Assembly: GCF_000003815.2 (NCBI RefSeq)
Contig: NC_049984.1
Coordinates: 797,004 to 861,003 of the forward strand
Direction of reading: 5' to 3'
Source: Branchiostoma floridae
Taxonomy: Eukaryota; Chordata; Leptocardii; Amphioxiformes; Branchiostomatidae
Length of the DNA stretch: 64,000 nt
Shown: piece after piece, positions 25,501-34,500 of the stretch
Layout of the letters: each line of letters starts with the position of its first letter
Numbering within the stretch: position 1 is the first letter of the stretch
The notes under the pieces: generated by a model
Seen by the model: the letters and a program-made list of their open reading frames with translations, nothing else
The model's database searches: none
Told to the model about the DNA's origin: nothing
Position numbers and translations under genes: made by a program

Positions 25501-28500
25501 TGTCTGCTGTGCACCCAACCAGGAACACTTTGGTAGTGTAGCTGTTCTCATTTGGTGGGTGTACCTCAATACCTAAGATGTTGGAAAATGAAGGTATACG
25601 TTGTACTGGTCTATTGTGGTCCGTGTAATTACTTTAATGTTACTAAATTATCAACAAAACATGTCATTGATGTGCATGTCCAGTTTTTTTTTGGAATTGT
25701 GTTCTATAAGTCATACATGTATATGTAGGCAGGTCTTTATGAGGACCCAAAGGGGGGGGGGACCAGACAATGCTATACGCTAAATTCTAATGGCCGGCTT
25801 CGTATTACGCTAAATTCAGGAAGCCTCTCTATGCTAAATTCGAAAGCTTCCCCACACATTATGCAGAACTCATCATCGAGCGACTGATTAATGGTAACCG
25901 GCGGCAGAGGAGGCGGCAGCAAATTTCTAATGCGGGGGGCGCAATATTGCTTACCGAATCTTCATCATCTTGAGTGCCAAAGGCGCGACAATTCTATGGG
26001 ATCCGGGGGAATGTTCACCGGGAAAATTTTGAAATCTTGACCCTCTGAAACACTGTATTTGAGGGGCACCTTTTCTCGCAGACTCTAGGCAATACTTAAT
26101 GTCACCAAAAACAATTGGTTTCAATTAAGCAACTGGATATGACTTTGCTGGAGTAAATGTTTTTGGTGTATCTTATTAGTATACCTGGATGTCTAACTTT
26201 CATCAACGAATCTTTATTGCCATTTCTATTAATCAAATACAGTTTGAATTTTTGATGGCGACGCCACCATGTTGATGTGAGCGCAGATGGTGCGGGGCAT
26301 CGCAAAGGAGGTCACCCGAAATTTTGAAATCACGACCCTCTGAAACGCAATTTCCTGCATTTTGACGGGACTTAGGGCAATGATTAGGGTAATGGTTTGA
26401 TTACGCAATACGCTCAATTCATCCATTACGTTTTGCGGTAAATTCCGGGGAACTACAATGCACTACGTAGAATTAATAAGAGAGTCAATTACGCTCTAAG
26501 CAAAATGCACTGATTACGCTCTACGGTGAATTAAGCGATCCGCCTATGCTCTACGTAAAACTAAAACGGCCGATTACGCTCTACGCAAAAGGGCATGCAG
26601 GCCGCCTTTTATGATTTGTTGTTGATCTAATTCTTACGAAAGCTATTATTTCTAAATTGAGAATTGCCCAAGGGTACTTACCTGACGGGTAATTGTGGTT
26701 GTCCCTTACAGGACCACGAAGTGCCATCACTGGGTCACATACCTTATTATAGTGCAGTTATCTCTTTTAGCCAATCAACGCCAAGAATCAGAGTGCAAAG
26801 GTTCCTCCTTCTCATCCCCCATCTGTTTCTCATTTCATACTTGGCGCAACCGGTGCTGGACGCCAGAATGGGGGGGCAGCTGACTACAATNNNNNNNNNN
26901 NNNNNNNNNNNNNNNNNNNNNNNNNNNNNNNNNNNNNNNNNNNNNNNNNNNNNNNNNNNNNNNNNNNNNNNNNNNNNNNNNNNNNNNNNNCTTCTGTAGA
27001 GGTTGAGAAGGTGGATTCACTGGACCAATCAGCAGCCTTCAGGATCTCGGAAGTGGAGAGTCCTGCTCTTTCTGCGGCTGATGTTGCCGCACCTCTGGTG
27101 GAGTGGGCGGCAAACTGGTTCGTGTTCAGCCCGGATAGGGACATCACAGACTTAATCCAACGAGCAATGGAGCTTGGGCCCACTGCTTTATGTGGTTTCT
27201 TGAAGGAAACGAACAGGTGTTTCTCTTCTCCTCTTAAGTCCTTAGTCCTAGCGAGGTACTTCTTGATGTAGGACATTGGGCAAAGGCTTTTGTCTTGCGG
27301 GAAGGAAGGAAAGAATACCTTCTTGAGAGGTTTGTTTGGCCTGCATGTCTTTGTGAGATGTGACAGGACGAAAAGGACGCCTTTGGTTTGGTAAGAAAGC
27401 CTGGTCACATCCAGCACGGCCAGTGTGGATCCTCTGTCTGCAGACGTTAGTGCACAAAGCATAGCAGTCTTGAGTGACAATTGTTTCAAGGAGAGGACTT
27501 TGGCTGGTGACAGTTGTTTAAGGTACTTGATTACTGGTGAGACGTCCCAAGTGACCACGTATCTGGGTCGAGGTGGTCTTTCTTGGAAGATACCTTTCAT
27601 GATGCTTCGGACGAAGGGGTGTTCACCAACCTTGACTCCATCAACTGGGGCATGGACAGTTGAAATGGCCGAGCGGACTACACCGATGGACCTGTATTGG
27701 AGTCCACGCTGGAATAATCCGTGAAGGTAGTCTAGAACATCCTGGATAGGACCTCGAACTGGATCTCTGTTCCCAGAATTGCACCAGCGCACCCACTTCT
27801 GCCAGGCCCCATTGTATTGTTTCTTGGTGCTGCCGCGCCAAGATGCGAGCATGAGGTTTGTAGGTCCTGACGAAATGCCAGCACCTTGGAGGTTTCTCCG
27901 CATACTGGCCATAAAGCCATCCTCATCTCTGGAAGGAGGGGATGAGGTTGACCGTTGTGAGGGAGACGAACCAGGTCTGGTGACTTGGGTAGAAGTATTG
28001 GTTGAGCGCACAGTAGCTCTAGAACTCGAGGATACCACACCTGAGACTCCCAGACGGGAGCCAGAAGGTATACGGTGGCCGTGTCCTGTACTAGTTTGTC
28101 TAGAACTCGGGGAATCAGTATCGGTGGCGGATATGCGTATCCTATCTCCGTTCCCCAGTCTATCATGAAGGCGTCTGTGGCAATTGCTGACGGATCTGGA
28201 CCCCACGTCACGTACCTTGGGAGTTGTGTGTTTATCCTGGACGCGAATAGATCTATGGAGACGTCCGTCATGAATGGTGTTAGCTGATGGAAGACCTGTG
28301 GGTCCAGCTGCCATTCTGTTCGGTCGTTGAAGACCCTTGACAGAGTGTCGGCTAGCTGATTTTGTTCTCCTCTGACATGACTTGCCGACAGTGTTAGTCC
28401 TCTGTGAAGGGCCCACTGCCACATTTCTAGGCTTAGTAGCATCAGTTGAACTGATCTCGTTCCCCCTTTGCGGTTCACGTAGGCGACTGCTGTTGAGTTG

Positions 28501-31500
28501 TCCATTCTGAGGTGAACTTGACCTTGGGGGGCGTCCTTGGCGAAGCACTGAAGGGATAGAAAGGCCGCCTTCAGTTCCAGTACGTTGATGTGGTCCTTCC
28601 GTTCCTCGGTTGACCACCTGCCCCCCGTCTTTCCTTTCTGACAGAAGCCTCCCCAGCCCTGGAGTGAGGCGTCGGTCTGAATGGTTAGACAGTCACTGGT
28701 TTCAGTGATGCTCCGTTCCATAGTGCTAGAGAGTTGATCCACCAGGTGAGGTCCTGGTGAGCCATGGGAGACAACCGGATCTTGCGGTTGTAGTTGTCTT
28801 TCATCATCTTTAGACCGAGTCTGAGGTCTTTCTGTAGGTACCGATAGTGTAGAGGGGCTAGCGGAACTGCTTGGGTGGTAGAAGTCATTAGGCCTACGAT
28901 ACTTGCCAGATGTTTCAGCGAAGTAGAGTTCTGTGCTAGAAGGTTCTGGCACAAGTCTACGATCTTCTCCACCTTGGGTTCTGGGAGGTAAATCTTCATC
29001 TCCACTGAGTTTATCTTGAATCCCAGGAATTCCCTTATCTGGTTTGGTTCCAGTTGGGACTTGTCTATGTTGATCACAAACCCTAGGTTCTCCAGGAGGA
29101 ATCTGGTCAGGTTCGTGTGTTCTGTGCAGAGATCTGCACTCTGAGCTAGAATCAGAATATCGTCGAGGTAAATTACGCACCTGACTCCCAGGGATCGTAG
29201 GTGGGCTACGACGGGTTTCAGAATCTTCGTAAACACACGGGGCGACGACGTAAGGCCAAAGGGAAGGACCGCGAATTCGTACAGAGTCGCTTTCCAGATG
29301 AACCTGAGGTATTTCCTGTGTTTGTGGAAGACAGGGATTGTAAAGTATGCATCCTTCAGATCTAGGTTGGTCATGAAGTCTCCCGGTTGTAGAAGTTCTA
29401 TAACTTTCTGGAAATGTTCTAGTTTGCAATGTTTCTTCTGCATGGCCTTGTTGAGGTGTTTTAAGTTTATTACCGGTCTGGAGCCCCCGTTTTTCTTGGG
29501 AACCAGGAAGATTGAAGAAATAAATTGGCCCTGCGTAGGTTGTGTAGGCTGAATGGCGCCCGAATTCAGCATTTTCTCCACCTCTGTATCCACCACTGCC
29601 GAATCTGTGTCTGAGTGGATCTTGGTAATAGGGATCCTGAACTGAAAGGGTTGTCTTAGAAGCTCGAGTTGATAGCCCTGAACTGTCTGTAGTATCCAAG
29701 GGTCTTGAGTGATTTGTTTCCAGTTGTGTAAGAAAAGTCCGGTGCGGCCCGTATCGGGAATTGGAAAGGTGGGTTTGACGAAATTGTACGCAGGGTGGGA
29801 GGGGGGCGCCCGCAGAGGTGGAGATCGAGGTGTTATTAGCTGGACTTTTTGTTCGGTGGGGGGCGAAACCCCGACGATTGAGCCTGGTTTTTCTTGTTGT
29901 AGAAGCCGCTTTTATCGTAGGGCTTCTTCCGGTAACGATCGAAATGAGCCGAGTGCTTCTGTTTGTGTCGCTGCGAGTTTGATGAGCTCGAGTTTTGGTG
30001 CGGCCTACTAGCCGCTTTCTTGGGTCCCAAAACGTCCCCCAGTGCCCTCTTAGAGGCCTTTGTTTTGGAAACCTGATTGACGAAGTCTGGACCGAACAAA
30101 GAATCGGAAGTGCTTACCTCCGGAGCGATTAGAAAGCGTAAGTCCTTATCGAGGTTGGGGCAGCACTCCTCTCTCCGGTACAGGGACATCGAGAAACTCG
30201 CATTTCCTAGTAGTACTAGTGCCGCCGAGATAGCCTTGGCTATCTCGTCCTTGTCGAGATCAGCGTCATCCTCGTGTTTCAGGGCATAGTAGGCGCTGGT
30301 TAGCGGTCTGGCCGCCAGCAGGAAACGATCTTGTATTTTGCGGAGTTTGGAGTCTTCGAGGACCAGTTTGTTATCCACACATGCCGCTTGCTCCGGCGTG
30401 AGCTTAGGAGCGGAGAGGGTGGCCGATAGGTTTTCGAACAGGGGGTATTGTTCGGAGTATTTATCGAAATCCTCTTTAGGCAGTCTAACGTTGAAAGCCT
30501 TATTGATCTTATCGAATAAGGCATCCGGAACGGGTTGTAAGAAGCCTTCTGATCCATACGAGGGGAAATCGGAAGAGAACATACCTTCCATCTGAGGATC
30601 CTCGGTGGGGCCGGCACCCCCGTCGTCCGAGGTGGTGTCGTCCGAGGCAAGATGGCGGACGGCATGGCCCGATCCGGTCTGAACCGGATCTTGCAGGCGG
30701 TCATCCAGGCGCGCCATTTGGTGCTCCACACACTGTACAAAGTTTTCAAACTTTGTCTCGAGGGCGCTGAGTTGAGGAGACTGGAAGCCGTGGCCCAGTG
30801 GTGACGGCATAAGCCACGGAAATCCAGGATAGCCGGGGGGAAGCTGGGGGAAGCTTCCCGGTGCGCTCGAAGAGGCTGTGGCCTGCGACGAGCCGCTCGC
30901 TCCGTTGTTGGGCATGAATGCCCCGGGAAATGAGCCGAACGGGAAGAAGTTCGGCCATCTCATAGCCTCTCGACCAGGCTCGAAGGAGGGCAAGGTCGGG
31001 ACGACTTCAGGAATCTCTTGAGAACCACTGGGATGCAGTTGGTTCGATTCCTGGTGGTGAGGCCCTCTCGCAGCCGGTGGTTTCTTGGGGGGAAGCTCGG
31101 TATTCCCGCCATTCTGGATGTCACGAGGATCGCCGGCTGTCTTGTCACGAGGATCGCCGGCTGTTTTGTCCTTCGCCTTCCCTCGGCGACCCTCTTCCTG
31201 TAGCTCACGGTTTTCCACGGTATTCTCGGAAGACATTGTGTCAAAAAGACTCGAAAACTCCTCCAGAAAAGGCAAAATTAAAGGAAAAAGGCCCGAATCT
31301 GAAGGGAACTCTGATAAAGAGCGCTTCAAGGAGGCGCCAAGAAATAAAATGAGAAACAGATGGGGGATGAGAAGGAGGAACCTTTGAACTCTGATTCTTG
31401 GCGTTGATTGGCTAAAAGAGATAACTGCACTATAATAAGGTATGTGACCCAGTGATGGCACGGAGTGGGCCTTGTGAGGGACAATCATTGAATTTGTAGA

Positions 31501-34500
31501 GGGGAATGGAAAATATTTACACAATGCGCAGCCACCACATTTCATGTAGAGTGTAATCAGGGCTAAAAAACCTAAACTGTGGTAGTCACCAGCAATGCCT
31601 TGGCCTGTTGGGTCATCCTTTCACTCATGATCAGATAACAAATGAACCAGAAACTTTATCCCAGGTCAATTTTCACAGTAACTTCCACATGTTACTGGGT
31701 CTAATGTTACATTACCAAACCAGGGCCCTGTCAGTACTAGTATGTGGGAACGAAAAGTATGATGTAAATAACATTAAAACACACAAAACATAAAAAATAT
31801 TGCGTCATGTCCAATTTATGCATAACTTATTGATTCCCGATTTTTGTCCAGGCCTTGGTTTGGAAATGTGACCTAAGCATTACAGGGAATTCCTCCTGGT
31901 GATAACTCAGTTGAAGGCCAGCCACATCTGTTACTGTACTTATCATGCGGACAAGAAGATTCATTGTCTAACAAAATGATAATTTCAAATAATGGAATGG
32001 ATTCTCCTCTATGTTAGCAGTGAACATGATATTCTAAGTTTTAAGTCCCTTTCTGATTATACCACATTCACAGATAACCTGTTTACATGATCATTAAGAG
32101 CTGATGATAAAGGTTTATTTCTCTTCAAGCAGATATATGGTGGCATAAGATAGCATCATAAGCTGTTAAAGCTGGCCAAGGACTGTTACTAGTCCTTTCG
32201 TTAATCTCCAAGCAGATCCTGCGGTAGCATAATATAGTATCGAAAGCTGGCAGAGGACTGAAACCGGCTTAGGAGTGTGTTTTGCTACATGGCAAATGTA
32301 CACCTCTTGGCTGACTACACTCCTTGGCCAGTTTGGTACTATCTTATGCCATTGTAGGATCTGCTTGGAGATTATCCTTTCGTCCCCTAGACCATTCGTC
32401 CCCTGGATCTTTCGTCCTCGGCATGGACGTTTTGTCCTCGGATGATGCTTGTCTATGCAACAAGTTATTGACTAGTCACAAAATTTCAAGAGTTTTTATC
32501 AAACTTCTATTAAAAAAAGTAAATTTTTTTATTTGTTTTAGATCCGCTTCCGATAACCGGCACAAAACGGACGAGTAAGAAAATTATTTTCATGCCGCCG
32601 AGTCCGCCATCTTGGATGTTTACGAATGTTGCAAAGCGCTTGTGCGCACCTTTTACCGAGTTTGTCTGAGTAAATAAGCAAACTTATAGGAAACTTTAAC
32701 AACATAATCAACTGTATGCACATTTTTGAAAAACTTAAGAATGTTCATGTTGGTGAATTCACCAATGATCCGGACCAACTGGAATTATATTGTAGTCAGA
32801 GTATGGCGCCGTGCAACAGAGGACTGAGCAACTATTTTCCCGATATAAGCGGTCGGAAAATGCTTTCAAAGAATTAGATTTAATCAACTACGGAATAGGA
32901 CGTGATAAAATGTCTTATATGTTGCCTTTTGGGGGTTAAACACTGTAACATGACGAGGACGAAAGAACCATGACGATCAGGGCGAAACATCCAAAACGGG
33001 GACGAAAGATCTAGGGGACGAAAAGACCTGATACCACCAAGGACCTGGCCGAGGAGATTCTATTTGCCATTTTTCACCATGATTCCTGTAATGAGGGTCT
33101 GCATGCGGGGTCCTGACAACGATTTAATACGCTAAGTTCAGGATGGCTGAAGGCTACCAATGCTTACGAAGTCACGCTTCATCCCACTACAAATTACGTA
33201 AAATAGAATTATAGCTTCCCTACGAATCACGGGAAATTAAATACCTACGCCTTACAGAAAAGAGCAAGCAGACCCTCTATAATTTCTTGTTAAAGAATTT
33301 CTGGTGCTTAGCATTTTCAAATCAAACGTATGTACTTGTTTTGACAAATAAAGCAAAATTAGATTTTTTTTTAGCAAATTTAGTTTTCTTTAAAAGACAC
33401 AAACTGAGGTCAGGTCATCCTTTGCTTAACAACTTTCTAATATGGGTATTTCAGCTCAGTGCAGACAAACAGGAAACACTGCTTGAATTCAATTTCACAG
33501 TACATTATAATGTGTGCTACATCTCTTTCAAAAGAATTCTGTCTGCACACAGCACACTCTGTGGTTGGGTCACATCTGTTACCAATAGAGGAGTTCTCAG
33601 TGCACTGCAGATTGTGCTTGGATCTACATGTTTCAGATACAATGATTCCTACTTCTGGCCTAATCATGCTTATCAATATAAGCATTATCAGGGCCATAAC
33701 TGCGGGGAAAATACTAGGGGGAAACATCCAAACGAAAGTCATGTGAGACATTAAACATACATGTTTGAGTTGTGGCAATTTGATAATAACCTCAGGGTGC
33801 ATTCTAAAAAGAATCAAAAGATTTGGTCACAGCCTGCTATTCTTTAGACTGTAATGTTGCTTTGTTGCCGTTTAATTTGGTTTGCTTTTTTTTTGTTCAT
33901 ATAATCATGAGAATCATAACCTTTAGTTACCTCTGACCACATCTGCCTTAGATTAGAAACAAGGGCAGTGCTGTGCTCTGAGCCTCAAGGCCTCAAGGCA
34001 GCCCCTATCTCCCAGGACCTTCCTCCCCATAGAGCATTTGGTGGCCAGGCACAGCATTCCAAAGCCCCTAGCCTAATGATCCTAAGCCATACTACTCTGT
34101 TACATTTTGACCCTTCCTGTCTCCTTGACATTTTACTTTCTTTACTCAGATGATATCTGATTCTACAACAATCTTGTATTTAGCTTGAAGAAAGGGCAGC
34201 CACCCAGTATTATATTAGATGTTATTTATATTAAATCAGTTGTGATCCATGTCATCAATAAAACTTTCTTAGATAATTTGGCCTGCTATCAACAGACAAG
34301 ACTAAGTGATCTGTCAGACATGCCTCAAATTGATGTAGCATTATCATACAGATACATACATGTGCAAATTGTAATCATCCACCCTGGCTTTTCATTCGAT
34401 ACTATGTCCCCTAGCATGTCTGAACTCCCCATTGTAAAGTCTCCACAGTGTATTTGAATACATTGCAATCATTGTTGATACATACTTGTACAATGTAAAC

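Larger units (their letters stand above)
26690..31494 (-). mobile_element. DIRS-type tyrosine-recombinase retrotransposon, broken copy
   Basis: A 4.8 kb element reads on the - strand as gag-like frame, reverse transcriptase, RNase H plus methyltransferase-like region, then tyrosine recombinase. The ends (26690-26848 and 31333-31494) are inverted copies of about 160 bp, as expected for DIRS elements, which use a recombinase rather than an integrase. It lies within the 9 kb intron between the exons at 34587-34696 and 25301-25572. A frameshift between RT and RNase H and a disturbed recombinase C-terminus beside a 100-base gap suggest this copy is not autonomous. Confidence 0.93.

Noticed and set aside
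33437-33817. Cys-rich 126-codon - strand open frame in the long intron of the transposase-like gene
   Set aside because: The pattern around SKHNLQCTENSS and CAVCRQ is suggestive, but no known domain was recognised and the neighbouring exons already join in phase without it.
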